From an uncultured Flavobacteriales bacterium (GTDB lineage Bacteria; Bacteroidota; Bacteroidia; Flavobacteriales_D; Crocinitomicaceae), in the NCBI GenBank assembly GCA_943789205.1, contig CALSTG010000001.1, positions 1,292,435-1,356,434 of the forward strand: DNA of 64,000 bases. The letters run 5' to 3'. The position numbers and the translations under genes were made by a program. Shown here piece after piece: positions 43,811-53,604 of this stretch. The notes under the pieces are model-generated. The model ran no database searches. It worked only from the letters and a program-made list of their open reading frames with translations, and had not been told where the DNA came from. The number at the start of each line of letters is the position of its first letter. Position 1 is the stretch's first letter.

Positions 43811-44629
43811 TTATGCCTCAGGGTTTAATTCTGTCCCACAATGCTTGCAATGTTTTGCATTGTTATCATGACCTTCCAAGGAGCAGCTCGGGCAGCTTTG
43901 GGTATTCATTTTTTCAGACAATGCCAATTCAACGGAAATCATACCCGTAGGAACCGCAATGATGGCATAACCTAAAATCATAATAATGGATGCGAAAAAT
44001 TGGCCCAATCCAGTTTGTGGTGAGATATCTCCATAACCGACAGTAGTCATCGTTACAATTGCCCAATAAATACTTCTAGGAATACTTGTAAATCCATCTT
44101 TTGGATCTTCAATGAGATAGATAATGGTCCCCATTATTGTTGCAATAGCCAGCACAGCTAATAGAAATACAACAATTCGTTGTCTACTTGCCTTGAGGGC
44201 TCTTCTCAAATTATTTGCCTCTTTAACATAGCGAATCAATTTTAAGATTCTAAAAATTCGAAGCAATCGAATGGTCCGGACTGTTTTTATTGACCCAATG
44301 CTTTCTGAAGATAAGAATAACCCAAAATAGGAAGGCAAAAGAGAAACCAAATCAATTAATCCATAAAAGCTAAAGATGTATTTTAGAGGTTTTTTCACAC
44401 TTACGATCCGAAGGAGGTATTCAATCGTGAAAAAAATAGTAATCGTCCATTCGAAGGGGACTAAATAATGGTGGTATTTATTATGGTAATATTCCACACT
44501 TTCTAACATCACTGCCCCTACACTTAAAACGATCAATACGAGCAATATTAAATCGAATAGCTTTCCTAAAAAGGTATCCGCCTCGAAAATAATCTCATGT
44601 GTTCTTCTTCTGAAGTTTTTCATCGTCAT
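43811..44629 (-). CDS. Voltage-gated-type K+ channel with C-terminal zinc ribbon
   Basis: About 272 residues. Six membrane helices: S1-S3, an Arg-rich S4 (IRLLRIFRILKLIRYV), then S5 - pore - S6 with the selectivity filter TVGYGD. The C-terminus holds two CxxC pairs, CPSC and CKHC, 15 residues apart: a zinc-ribbon-like domain in the cytoplasm. The start is taken at the ATG 44629 (MTMKNFRRR); an upstream ATG at 44674 and another at 44623 are possible. Likely a K+ (or non-selective) channel regulated by voltage, and perhaps by a metal or ligand through the ribbon. Confidence 0.85.
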   Translation of the reverse strand: MTMKNFRRRTHEIIFEADTFLGKLFDLILLVLIVLSVGAVMLESVEYYHNKYHHYLVPFEWTITIFFTIEYLLRIVSVKKPLKYIFSFYGLIDLVSLLPSYFGLFLSSESIGSIKTVRTIRLLRIFRILKLIRYVKEANNLRRALKASRQRIVVFLLAVLAIATIMGTIIYLIEDPKDGFTSIPRSIYWAIVTMTTVGYGDISPQTGLGQFFASIIMILGYAIIAVPTGMISVELALSEKMNTQSCPSCSLEGHDNNAKHCKHCGTELNPEA

Positions 44630-44859
44630 ACGTGAAATTAAAAACAATTCTTTGCTTTTTAAGCAATACCTCATTCTTAATATCCACCCATTTATTGTTT
44701 TATGTCAAATGAAAAAGTAATTTGAACATAAGAATAGAACAAGACTTGCGCTTATGTACATAACAATATTTGGTTTTGGATACGCACAAAGTTTGAATCA
44801 AATCGCTGTTTCTACTCACAATTTTTTATTAAATTTAATCGAACTAAAAAAAATTAAAT

Positions 44860-45090
44860 ATGAAAAAAGTATTAATGGTATCGGTCTTAGGACTATTTTT
44901 ATTCTCATGTGGTAAATCTGCATGTGACTGCCTTGCCGACACTGAAAAACTTGCACAAGAGGCTATAGATGCAAAGGGTGATGTAGATAAGACTAAGGAG
45001 GTTGGCGAAAAATCGCTGGCGAACTTGGAGGCTTGTAAGGATTACACTGAAGCAGATTATAAGGCTTGTGCTGAGAAAGACAATGACTAA
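44860..45090 (+). CDS. Small lipoprotein, unknown
   Basis: 76 residues. Lipoprotein signal peptide with lipobox LFSC (Cys17), then a short acidic, helical mature domain with four further Cys (CDC, LEACKD, YKACAE). No family recognised. It has a clear terminator and stands alone. Confidence 0.7.
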   Translation: MKKVLMVSVLGLFLFSCGKSACDCLADTEKLAQEAIDAKGDVDKTKEVGEKSLANLEACKDYTEADYKACAEKDND

Positions 45091-45111
45091 ATTATTATAG
45101 AATCTTTAATT

Positions 45112-45140
45112 AAAGCCCCATCAATGATGGGGCTTTTTTT
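45112..45140 (+). terminator. Rho-independent terminator after the lipoprotein gene
   Basis: AAAGCCCCATCA-AT-GATGGGGCTTT stem followed by a T run. Confidence 0.85.
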
Positions 45141-45252
45141 ATACCAAAACTGGCATATAAATGCGCATGCTCCGAACAACGAACCTTCTTAAAACTTCCA
45201 TCAATATTTTAACACAAAAGCTTTTTTCCTACATTTATAAAAAAGCCGTTTT

Positions 45253-47142
45253 ATGGACGCTCCGTTCGATTTAAAAAGTTTACAAAACCTATTAGAGCAT
45301 GACAATCATGATACCCGTCAGGCACTAAGAGAATTATTCAAACATCCAATTTTCACGCCTCGATACAATGTTAGCCTTGACGAGGAAAGAGATCTTGCTT
45401 ATAAACGTTTAAAGCGAATTTGTGACAATCAGCTGATTTCCGTTCTTGACTTTAAGCAAAACCCACACCGAATATTTTCCGTTCATGAAGCCGTAGGAAT
45501 GATGGATGGTTCTGCGGCAACCAAAATGACAGTGCAGTTCAATTTGTTTGGTGGAACAATTCTAAAGCTTGGCACCAAGTTACATCACGATAAACTTTTA
45601 AGCGATATTGATGCTTTGAATGCTGTAGGTTGTTTTGGCTTGACAGAATTAGGATGTGGAAATAACGCTGTGGAGATGCAAACTACGGCAACCTATGATG
45701 CAAATAGTGAGGAGTTTGTGATTCATACTCCTGAGGTTAAGGCGAGAAAATACTGGATTACTAATGGCGCTGTTCATGCCCATTTTGTGATTGTATTTGC
45801 ACGTTTATTAAATAACGGAATAGATGAGGGGGTTCATGGCTTCATTGTGCCTATTAGAGATCAGCAAATGAAAGTGCTACCCGGAGTTACAGTCTGGGAT
45901 ATGGGCTATAAAATTGGAGTAAATGGTGTGGATAATGCAAGTATAGGTTTCGATAATGTACGCATACCTCGAACCAATATGCTTGATGCAACCTCTACCA
46001 TCTCAAAAAAAGGGGATTTTCAAAGTAAGGTTAAAAGTAAACGAGGTAGGTTTTTAACACTTGCAGACCAGCTGCTAAGTGGCCGACTTTGTATTGCCTC
46101 GATGACTTTAGGAAGCACAAAAATTTGTTTAGATACCGCAATTCGTTATTCGAGTTCAAGATTAGCCGTTGGTCCGAAAGGAAAGAGTGACACTCCCATC
46201 ATGGATTATCAATTGCAACAACGAGCCCTAATGCCATTATTAGCGAAAACTTTTGCATATAATATGGCATTGAATCATACCAAGGATAAGTTCGCTGCGC
46301 TTGACAAAGAAGGAAGTGATTCTATGGAAGTGCTGCTATTATGCTGTGTAATGAAAACACAAATTTCATGGCACGCTGAAAATACGGCGACTACGAGTAG
46401 GGAAAGATGTGGTGGTCAAGGTTTTTTGGCTGCAAATAGGCTTGGTGAAGGGATTGTAGGTGGGCATGCCGGAATTACAGCCGAAGGTGATAACCGTGTA
46501 TTGATGCAAAAAATCGCCAAAGAGTTGCTTGGTAAGGCAGATAAAAGCGAGCTTGTAAAACAAAAAGCATTGACCATGTTACCGGGAGTTTTAAAAAGGA
46601 CAGTGCAGGGAACACTTAATGGAAATCTTTCTAGCCCTGCGTTTCTTTTAAATATTCTAAAGGCCAGAGAAGGTCATTTGCTCACAGAGCTTGCACTAAC
46701 GTTGAACTTAAAAAAGAAGGAAGGTAAGAGTCTATTTGAAGCTTGGATGTTTGAAGAGTCTGACGCCATTCAAAGTTTATCTCAAGCCTATGCAGACCGC
46801 GTTGTGTTTGAGGCTTCGCTCAAGGTATTGAACACTTGTGACCCTTTATTAAAGCCCATTCTTGAAAAGCTATTTCTATTAGCTGCATGTGAATGGATTG
46901 CTCAAGATTTGGGTTGGTTTGTTATGAATAAAGTACTTACAAAAAACATGGGGAAAAAGCTTCCTCAGCTTATAAGATTGTTGTGTTCGGAGCTTGCGCC
47001 ACAAGCAATAGCATTGGTAGATTCCTTTGGCATTCCTGCACATATGCGACATGCGCCCATTGCAGGTGATTGGGAAAAGTACAATGAAACAGACAACTTC
47101 GGAGAGCTAATCCCTGAATTACAAAATAAATCTAAGGCTTAA
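45253..47142 (+). CDS. Acyl-CoA oxidase-family protein
   Basis: A 629-residue flavoenzyme related to peroxisomal acyl-CoA oxidases/long acyl-CoA dehydrogenases, which introduces the 2,3 double bond into acyl-CoA (beta-oxidation), oxidases passing electrons to O2. Visible: N-terminal helical part (1-130), FAD/substrate segment [21 protein letters not shown] split over ~131-152, the [13 protein letters not shown] strand, the [13 protein letters not shown] loop, the central helical domain with [15 protein letters not shown] and the catalytic Glu candidate in this region, and the C-terminal acyl-CoA oxidase domain (480-629). Free-standing, terminator-like hairpin just after. Confidence 0.88.
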   Translation: MDAPFDLKSLQNLLEHDNHDTRQALRELFKHPIFTPRYNVSLDEERDLAYKRLKRICDNQLISVLDFKQNPHRIFSVHEAVGMMDGSAATKMTVQFNLFGGTILKLGTKLHHDKLLSDIDALNAVGCFGLTELGCGNNAVEMQTTATYDANSEEFVIHTPEVKARKYWITNGAVHAHFVIVFARLLNNGIDEGVHGFIVPIRDQQMKVLPGVTVWDMGYKIGVNGVDNASIGFDNVRIPRTNMLDATSTISKKGDFQSKVKSKRGRFLTLADQLLSGRLCIASMTLGSTKICLDTAIRYSSSRLAVGPKGKSDTPIMDYQLQQRALMPLLAKTFAYNMALNHTKDKFAALDKEGSDSMEVLLLCCVMKTQISWHAENTATTSRERCGGQGFLAANRLGEGIVGGHAGITAEGDNRVLMQKIAKELLGKADKSELVKQKALTMLPGVLKRTVQGTLNGNLSSPAFLLNILKAREGHLLTELALTLNLKKKEGKSLFEAWMFEESDAIQSLSQAYADRVVFEASLKVLNTCDPLLKPILEKLFLLAACEWIAQDLGWFVMNKVLTKNMGKKLPQLIRLLCSELAPQAIALVDSFGIPAHMRHAPIAGDWEKYNETDNFGELIPELQNKSKA

Positions 47143-47148
47143 CAAAAA

Positions 47149-47178
47149 AGCCCCCATCGCAGGAGGCTTTCGTATCTT
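47149..47178. terminator. Imperfect hairpin between convergent genes
   Basis: AAAAAAGCCCCC-ATCGCA-GGAGGCTTTC, a 7-bp stem with one C-A mismatch and flanking A/T runs; it sits between the acyl-CoA oxidase and the subtilase gene and could serve both. Confidence 0.5.
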
Positions 47179-47189
47179 AAAAAAGCGTA

Positions 47190-50100
47190 CTATTTAATCT
47201 TAAAAAGTTTATCAGCCACAAGTGTGCTGCCATCTGCCCCTATAAGGCGATAGAAATAGGTGCCATTTCCGAATGCCGCGATGTTAATCGTTGTCATTTC
47301 TCCAGAAATAGAGGTTTTAAGTACTTCTTTTCCTACGATATCCATAATCACGAGCGATTTTACATTTGGATGGGTGATATAGAAGTTGACAAATGAAATT
47401 GTTGGGTTTGGATAAACCGAAACATAATTCGCATAATTTTCATCGATTCCAGAATCGTCTTCATCAACCGTAACTGTATTACAAGTTTCTGTTTCGCCAC
47501 AGGCTGTTGTTATTGTCAGGCAGACATTGTACGTACCAGGTAAACCATAGCTATGCTGAGGGGATGTCGCAGAACTTGTATTTCCATCTCCGAAGTCCCA
47601 AGCATTCGTCCCTGAGGTTGAGGTATTGTTAAACTGTACATTCAAAAAGTTCACATTCGAGGTGAAGCTGGCTTGATCTGCAGCCGGTTCTTGAATATTA
47701 ACAGCACTAGTCGTAATACAACCGCTACCGTCTGTAACCGTTACCTCGTAGGTGCCAACACCAAGACCATCCCAAACATCAGCGTTTGGACCTCCCGTCC
47801 ATTGGAAGCTATAATCAGAAGACCCGGAGGCAATTGCTTGTACAGTGCCATCAGTTAAGCCATTACATGAAATATTTTCTGCCTCTACTTGAACAGACAA
47901 TGAAATGTCATAATCTAAAGAGAAATTAATGGTCGTATCGCAACCGGCATCGACATCGGTAATAACAACACTATATGAACCATTACCAACATTTGAAACA
48001 CTTGCAGTACTGCCCAAGTTTGAGGACCAATCATAGGTGTAATTGCCCGATCCACCGCCTACGGTTACAGAAATTTCACCGTTGTCATTTCCGTTACATG
48101 TAGGGTTCACCTCAGAACCAATTACGTCTAATCCGCATGTAATTCCAGAGAGTATATCTACACAATAATCCTCAACTTCACCCCATTGGTAGCTATCGCA
48201 AACTTCAGGAAGCTCAGTTTGTCCTCCAACATAAGCCATCTGTACACGCATTCTTGTCGTTCCTAGCGGCGTCCCTGCAGGTATGGTTATCTGTCCAATT
48301 ACATTCACAGTTTGATCAGCTGCACCTTGGTCAAACAACAACTCATCAGCACCAAATTCTCCATCTTGATCCAGGTCAATCCAAATTCTGGATTGCTCGT
48401 TGTAGAGCGTTCCGCCCCAAGCAACTTCAATATCAATGTCGTAAGTATTATCGACATCTAATTGAATTGGATTTCCGGTAAAATCGCCATAACCACCATC
48501 GTTTCCTGATTGATTGGTGTAAGTATCGATTGTGAAAGATTCAATCCACTCATCTACGCCGTCAGATGCTGCATTTGTGCAATATTGGTTATCAATACAA
48601 GCACCACATCCTAAAGTTGCAAATGTTTGAATAGAGGTAGGGTTAGAAATGTCACCGCCACAATTCGATTCCAAATAAAACTCATATTCTGAACAGCTAT
48701 TTAAACCTGTTAAAGCAACAGGAGAAGTAATGTCTAGCTCTGGTGTCCAATTATTACTTCCAACTTCTCTCCAATAAAGGTTCGTTGCATCCGCATCGGC
48801 TTGAACATTAAATACTATGTCGGCATCATTATCTACAACGTTATCCGCTTGAATGCCACTAGGGCCAAAGCAAATCGAACCATTACAACCTACTGCCATC
48901 AATTCATCAAGTGTATTTCTTGAATTTAGCCGACCGCCAGCAACAAACTTATTCGCTAGTTGCGGTTTAGGATCTGTACCATCCATAAGTGCTTGAAGTA
49001 CCATGTCTGCTCCCATTTGTGGATTGGCTATAACGGTATTCATAAAGTCAGCGCATGGAATTGAATAAGCAAGTCCGATGACTCCTGCTGTAAGTGGGCA
49101 CGAGAATGAAGTTCCAGTAGTAGACGTCGTTCCGTTTGTCCCTGCTGTCGTGACCACATTAATCCCAGGGGCACCGAATTCAATAGTGGTTGCACCATAG
49201 CCACCAGCAGTATTGTCATTGTGGTCAGTTCTTCCCACTCCAATCATATACGGTGTATCACATGCTGTGGGCATATCACCTGCCGTATCAACATTTAAAT
49301 TTGAGTTGGTCGTCGCACCAACATTTAGAATTCCTGCTTCTCCCATGGTTGTATAAAAACTACACCAAACAGGGTGGTTGTTTGGATTCTCTCCATCAAT
49401 ACCCCATGAAGAACTCGTTGCAACAACAAAGGCTCCTTCTGAGCCACCAGTGTTGTTCCAAAGCACTCTCATATCATAAGGATATTGGTAAGCTTGAATA
49501 GCATTAGCGTCTGTATTAATACTATAGCCACCTACAACCATTAATTTAACATCCCAGTTTGCGCCTGCAACGTTAAGACCATTATTCCCTTTAGCACCTA
49601 TCATTCCAAGACAATTTGTGCCATGGGCTCCGGTTCCGTAATTGTCATTATTTTGAAGTGGGTTCCAACCATTATAGTCGTCAACGTATCCATTACCGTC
49701 GTCGTCGACGCCATTATTCTCAATTTCGTTGGTATTGACCCATCTGTTTGGAGATAAATCTTGGTGGTCTAGGTTTCCACTTTCAATAAGGCAAACAACA
49801 ATATCATGTCCTGAGGCTGTTGTTCCGCCTGTTGTAATGTCCCATGCCAAATCTGAATCGATATCAGCGTCAGTTGTTCCACCCGTTTGGCCGGTGTTGT
49901 TGTGGTGCCATTGGCTCGTGAAAGTCGCATCATTAGGAAGCGTTGAGCGCATTTTTAAATAGTAATTGTTTTGTGCCAGTTGCGTTTCGTGTTGTCCGTA
50001 AAACCAATTGATCATGTCCTCGTGCGAAATAGCATTTGGATCAAAATTTAGCTGCCAAATGTGCGCAGTTGGCGAAAGCTCTTTATTAATTTCTAGCTTA

Positions 50101-50270
50101 AAGTTTAAAGGTGCTCGAGCAACAAGGTTTCTAATGTTGGCATCATCAAAAATTTGAATAATGACATCTCCAGGTACAAAAGGATTGGTTTGTTCTTGAG
50201 TTTCTGTTGCATTTTGTGAGAATACAGTCGAAAGCACGAGTGTAAAAAATAGATTGAGATAAAGTTTCAT
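47190..50270 (-). CDS. Subtilase-like T9SS protein with GEVED, SprB and PKD domains
   Basis: 1026 residues. Signal peptide (MKLYLNLFFTLVLSTVFSQ), subtilase (S8) domain to about residue 430: catalytic His in YGTGAHGTNCLGMIG and Ser in GTSFSCP. At the place of the catalytic Asp the sequence is CLIESGN, with Glu. Then a fibronectin-like segment, a GEVED domain (SYQWGEVEDYCV), two SprB-like repeats (NPTCNGNDNGEISV and ISCNGLTDGTV), a PKD domain (WDFGDGNTS) and a type A T9SS tail (SVYPNPTISFVNFYI). It should be exported to the surface as an adhesive or proteolytic protein. Whether it is active is unclear because of the D-to-E change. Confidence 0.88.
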   Translation of the reverse strand: MKLYLNLFFTLVLSTVFSQNATETQEQTNPFVPGDVIIQIFDDANIRNLVARAPLNFKLEINKELSPTAHIWQLNFDPNAISHEDMINWFYGQHETQLAQNNYYLKMRSTLPNDATFTSQWHHNNTGQTGGTTDADIDSDLAWDITTGGTTASGHDIVVCLIESGNLDHQDLSPNRWVNTNEIENNGVDDDGNGYVDDYNGWNPLQNNDNYGTGAHGTNCLGMIGAKGNNGLNVAGANWDVKLMVVGGYSINTDANAIQAYQYPYDMRVLWNNTGGSEGAFVVATSSSWGIDGENPNNHPVWCSFYTTMGEAGILNVGATTNSNLNVDTAGDMPTACDTPYMIGVGRTDHNDNTAGGYGATTIEFGAPGINVVTTAGTNGTTSTTGTSFSCPLTAGVIGLAYSIPCADFMNTVIANPQMGADMVLQALMDGTDPKPQLANKFVAGGRLNSRNTLDELMAVGCNGSICFGPSGIQADNVVDNDADIVFNVQADADATNLYWREVGSNNWTPELDITSPVALTGLNSCSEYEFYLESNCGGDISNPTSIQTFATLGCGACIDNQYCTNAASDGVDEWIESFTIDTYTNQSGNDGGYGDFTGNPIQLDVDNTYDIDIEVAWGGTLYNEQSRIWIDLDQDGEFGADELLFDQGAADQTVNVIGQITIPAGTPLGTTRMRVQMAYVGGQTELPEVCDSYQWGEVEDYCVDILSGITCGLDVIGSEVNPTCNGNDNGEISVTVGGGSGNYTYDWSSNLGSTASVSNVGNGSYSVVITDVDAGCDTTINFSLDYDISLSVQVEAENISCNGLTDGTVQAIASGSSDYSFQWTGGPNADVWDGLGVGTYEVTVTDGSGCITTSAVNIQEPAADQASFTSNVNFLNVQFNNTSTSGTNAWDFGDGNTSSATSPQHSYGLPGTYNVCLTITTACGETETCNTVTVDEDDSGIDENYANYVSVYPNPTISFVNFYITHPNVKSLVIMDIVGKEVLKTSISGEMTTINIAAFGNGTYFYRLIGADGSTLVADKLFKIK

Positions 50271-50430
50271 ATGTTTAGTTGATTTATTTGCCCCTAAAAT
50301 ATCAAATCTAACTCAGAATAAATAATATTTAACTTAAAAGGTTAAACGCTGTAAACGTTTAAAAGTGTGCAATTTATGTGCAAGCAAAACCAAGTTCAAA
50401 AGATTCCCCGAATCATTTGTATCTTGCCGT

Positions 50431-51453
50431 ATGAAAAAATGGTTTTTGGTATTCACCTTGGCTTTTGTCTCTCAGCTGGAAGCGCAAATTGAGGATAGCT
50501 TCGTTTTTGATGGTGAAGAAAGAAGCTTTATCTATTACGTTCCATCCTCATGGGACGGTGCCCAAGAATACCCACTGCTTATTGTCTTACACGGCTTGAC
50601 ACAGTCGGGTAATGGCATTATGAATATTACCAATTTCAATGAAATTGCAGAGACCAATAACGCCATTGTTTGCTATCCGGATGGCCTGAATGCATCTTGG
50701 AATGCTGACTTAAATCCTGTGAATGCTGAAGTTGATGATTTAGGATTTATAGAATCCCTAGTCATCTATTTTGAGACAAATTACAATACAAACCCTTACC
50801 GAAGATACCTTTGCGGGTTTTCAAATGGTGGGTTTTTGAGTCATAAAATAGTGAGTGAGTCTACTATGTGTTTCGCCGCAATAGGTACTGTTGCGGGCAG
50901 TATGACGAATACAACTTATACTAATTTCGACCCGAGCTTTGAGACTTCTGTGCTCCACATTCACGGAACTACGGATGGTATAGTACCTTATAATGGTAGT
51001 GTAGCGACAGGTGCTTCAGTGGATGAGGTCATGTCGCTTTGGCAGAATTATTTATCCTGTGACGCTGAGCCAATATTTGTGGAGATGCCCAACACGAGTC
51101 TTTTGGATGTGTCTTATCCTGAAAAGTATGTTTATCAAAATTGTTCAGGGAGTTCACTTGAGCACATAAAGGTTATCGGTGGCGGTCACCAATGGCCTGG
51201 AATTGCAACGCTATTCGGTGGTCTAGGGACGATTAATATGGATTTTTATTCACCTCAAGTTATTTGGGATTTTCTTGAAGATAAAAGCTGTCCTAACCAA
51301 CTTGGGGTTTCAGACTTAACTCAGACTAATGAACTCAAAACCCTTTTGAAAATAGTCGATTGTTTGGGTCGAGAAACTTCTTACAAAGAGGGCGTGATTC
51401 AATGGGATGTATTCACTGATGGAACTGTGTCAAAACGACTCAGAATGCCTTAA
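50431..51453 (+). CDS. Secreted PHB-depolymerase-like esterase, copy 1
   Basis: About 340 residues from the ATG at 50431, the first Met of a signal peptide (MKKWFLVFTLAFVSQLEAQ). An in-frame ATG at 50365 adds 22 residues and has no signal in front. PHB-depolymerase/LpqC-type alpha/beta-hydrolase: oxyanion region LIVLHGLTQSG, Ser in CGFSNGGFLSH, Asp in HGTTDGIVPY, His in GGGHQWPG. Probably hydrolyses short-chain polyester or acylated carbohydrate. The last ~40 residues (TLLKIVDCLGRE to DGTVSKRLRMP) are the short module shared with endonuclease I and copy 2. Confidence 0.85.
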   Translation: MKKWFLVFTLAFVSQLEAQIEDSFVFDGEERSFIYYVPSSWDGAQEYPLLIVLHGLTQSGNGIMNITNFNEIAETNNAIVCYPDGLNASWNADLNPVNAEVDDLGFIESLVIYFETNYNTNPYRRYLCGFSNGGFLSHKIVSESTMCFAAIGTVAGSMTNTTYTNFDPSFETSVLHIHGTTDGIVPYNGSVATGASVDEVMSLWQNYLSCDAEPIFVEMPNTSLLDVSYPEKYVYQNCSGSSLEHIKVIGGGHQWPGIATLFGGLGTINMDFYSPQVIWDFLEDKSCPNQLGVSDLTQTNELKTLLKIVDCLGRETSYKEGVIQWDVFTDGTVSKRLRMP

Positions 51454-51517
51454 AGTTATTCATCGGGAGAAAAGTGCGCTTAAAATCGTCACATTTATTA
51501 AAACCAAAAAAGAAACC

Positions 51518-53380
51518 ATGAAAAATCTATATACGCTTTTTATCACTTGTCTTACGACTGTTTCTTTTTCACAAAACATTCTTCTCTCAGAGGATTTCGA
51601 AGGTACTAATCTACCAACGGGATGGACCATAGAAACCAATGCTTCAGATGGCGGTTGGAATATGGGAACTGCCCAAAATATCGAAAGTCAATGGTGGGAA
51701 ATAGCGAATCACGGGAAGATTATTGGAACAAATGACGACGATTGTGATTGTGACAAGAGTATAGATTATTTAATCGCACCTCAATTAAATTTGAGTAACA
51801 GTGTTGCCGTAGCATTGCAGTTTGAAAACTATTTTGACGGAGGAGAGTTTCAAGGTAATACTGAAGTTGCGACATTAGAGTATAGTTTGGATAATGGTGC
51901 TTCTTGGTCTATTCTTACAACAATTGATGGCACTGATGATGGCGCATGGGATTCGCAGTCTGTCGATTTGTCCTCGCTCTGTGGAAATGCAAACGTTCTA
52001 ATAGGATTTCATTATGATGACAATGGAGGTTGGATGTTTGGTTGGGCGATAGATGATGTTTTGATTTTTGAACCTGAGGGTCTTGATTTGTCCTTGACTT
52101 CGTTAGACATTCCTTCAAATGTAAATGTTCCTGCGACACTTCCTGTTTCTGGTACTGTTACAAATATGGGCGCTGAAACCATCACCTCGTTTGATGTCTC
52201 TTGGGATACAGGAGGCGGTATGACCTATAACACTTCGGTAACGGGTGTTGCCATACCTTCTTTAGGAACCTACAATTTTACACATCCAGATGACCTTCAA
52301 ATTTTTAATTCGGGTCAAACTTCACTTCAAGTTACGCTCTCGAATTTTAATGGCCTTCCTTCGGACGATAATCCCACAAACGATGTTTTATCGATGACCA
52401 TACAGGCGCTAGAGTACGGCACAATCATAGATGGTGGTGTTGAGCGTGATTATATTTATTACCACCCTTCAAGTGCACCTGAAAATTGTCCATTGGTATT
52501 TGTCTGTCATGGTTATACGGGAACTGCTGAAGGCATCATGAATTATTCTAATTTCAATCAGCTTGCCGATGAATATGGTTTTGCAGTATGCTATCCTCAG
52601 GGAACACTAGATGGGGGAGGTAATACATTCTTCAATGTTGGTTATGCGTTTCAAAATAATGAAACGGTAGACGATGTGGCTTATTTACAAAACCTGTCTT
52701 CGTATTTACAAAATACCTATTCCCTTTCAGCAGATAAAGTTTTTTGCACTGGAATGTCTAATGGCGGAGACTTATGTTATATGCTGGCTTGTCAAGCTTC
52801 AGAAACGTTTAGGGCAGTAGCTCCTATCGCTGGAATGATCATGCAGGACATCATGGACGATTGTGCGCCTTTGAGTGAAGTTTCCATTCTTGAGATACAT
52901 GGAACGAATGACAATGTAACCTATTTTGATGGAGACCCCACAAACCAAGATGGATGGGGAGCCTACCCGAGTATCCCCGAAACCATGACCTTTTTCAATG
53001 ACCTATTTAGTTTAACACTTCAAAGCTCGGAGAACTTTCCGAACACAAGTACCAATGATGGCAGTTCGGTTTCTTCAGAAAAGTACGGTGCCGAAAATTC
53101 CTGCACTGAAGTGTGGCTCTACACCGTTCAAGGTGGAGGTCATGATTGGCCAGGAGCATATGGCAATATGGATATTGAAGCCAGCCGAGAAGCTTGGCTA
53201 TTTTTCCAGCAGCTTTGTGAGCCAATCGCTAATATACCTTCCATAAGCCCCTATGCAAGTAAGACGCTTGTCCGTATTTTAGACTTAATGGGTCGAGAAG
53301 TAAAAAATAAAGCCTCGGGTGTTGTTTTATATCAATATTCTGATGGTTCTACGGAGCGTGTATTTCTACAACCTAAGTAA
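51518..53380 (+). CDS. Secreted PHB-depolymerase-like esterase, copy 2, with adhesion domains
   Basis: About 620 residues from the ATG at 51518 (signal MKNLYTLFITCLTTVSFSQ); in-frame upstream ATGs at 51407 and 51419 lie within the end of the preceding gene and are rejected. Order of parts: a choice-of-anchor J/MAM-like beta domain to ~190 (EDFEGTNLPTGWTI, WAIDDV), a CARDB-like domain, and the esterase (about 300-580) with Ser in GMSNGGDL, Asp in HGTNDNVTYF and His in GGGHDWPG. The short tail (TLVRILDLMGRE to DGSTERVFLQPK) is shared with copy 1 and endonuclease I. 64 bases behind copy 1; probably a tandem duplicate with added domains. Confidence 0.85.
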   Translation: MKNLYTLFITCLTTVSFSQNILLSEDFEGTNLPTGWTIETNASDGGWNMGTAQNIESQWWEIANHGKIIGTNDDDCDCDKSIDYLIAPQLNLSNSVAVALQFENYFDGGEFQGNTEVATLEYSLDNGASWSILTTIDGTDDGAWDSQSVDLSSLCGNANVLIGFHYDDNGGWMFGWAIDDVLIFEPEGLDLSLTSLDIPSNVNVPATLPVSGTVTNMGAETITSFDVSWDTGGGMTYNTSVTGVAIPSLGTYNFTHPDDLQIFNSGQTSLQVTLSNFNGLPSDDNPTNDVLSMTIQALEYGTIIDGGVERDYIYYHPSSAPENCPLVFVCHGYTGTAEGIMNYSNFNQLADEYGFAVCYPQGTLDGGGNTFFNVGYAFQNNETVDDVAYLQNLSSYLQNTYSLSADKVFCTGMSNGGDLCYMLACQASETFRAVAPIAGMIMQDIMDDCAPLSEVSILEIHGTNDNVTYFDGDPTNQDGWGAYPSIPETMTFFNDLFSLTLQSSENFPNTSTNDGSSVSSEKYGAENSCTEVWLYTVQGGGHDWPGAYGNMDIEASREAWLFFQQLCEPIANIPSISPYASKTLVRILDLMGREVKNKASGVVLYQYSDGSTERVFLQPK

Positions 53381-53604
53381 AACAAGGGTTTTCTTCTGAA
53401 ATCCAATACATCAAAAAGGTTACTCTTTTTTTTAATTTAATTGATGATCTACGTAGTATCACCTAATTGCTGCGTAGGGATTACATAGTCGGAGTATAGT
53501 GTCCATCTGTATTTTGTATTTGCTTTGCTTGTTTTTGTTTCAGGGGTGCATATAGTATCGCAGATTTGTGTCAACAAAACAAACAAACAACAAAACGCAC
53601 GGAT

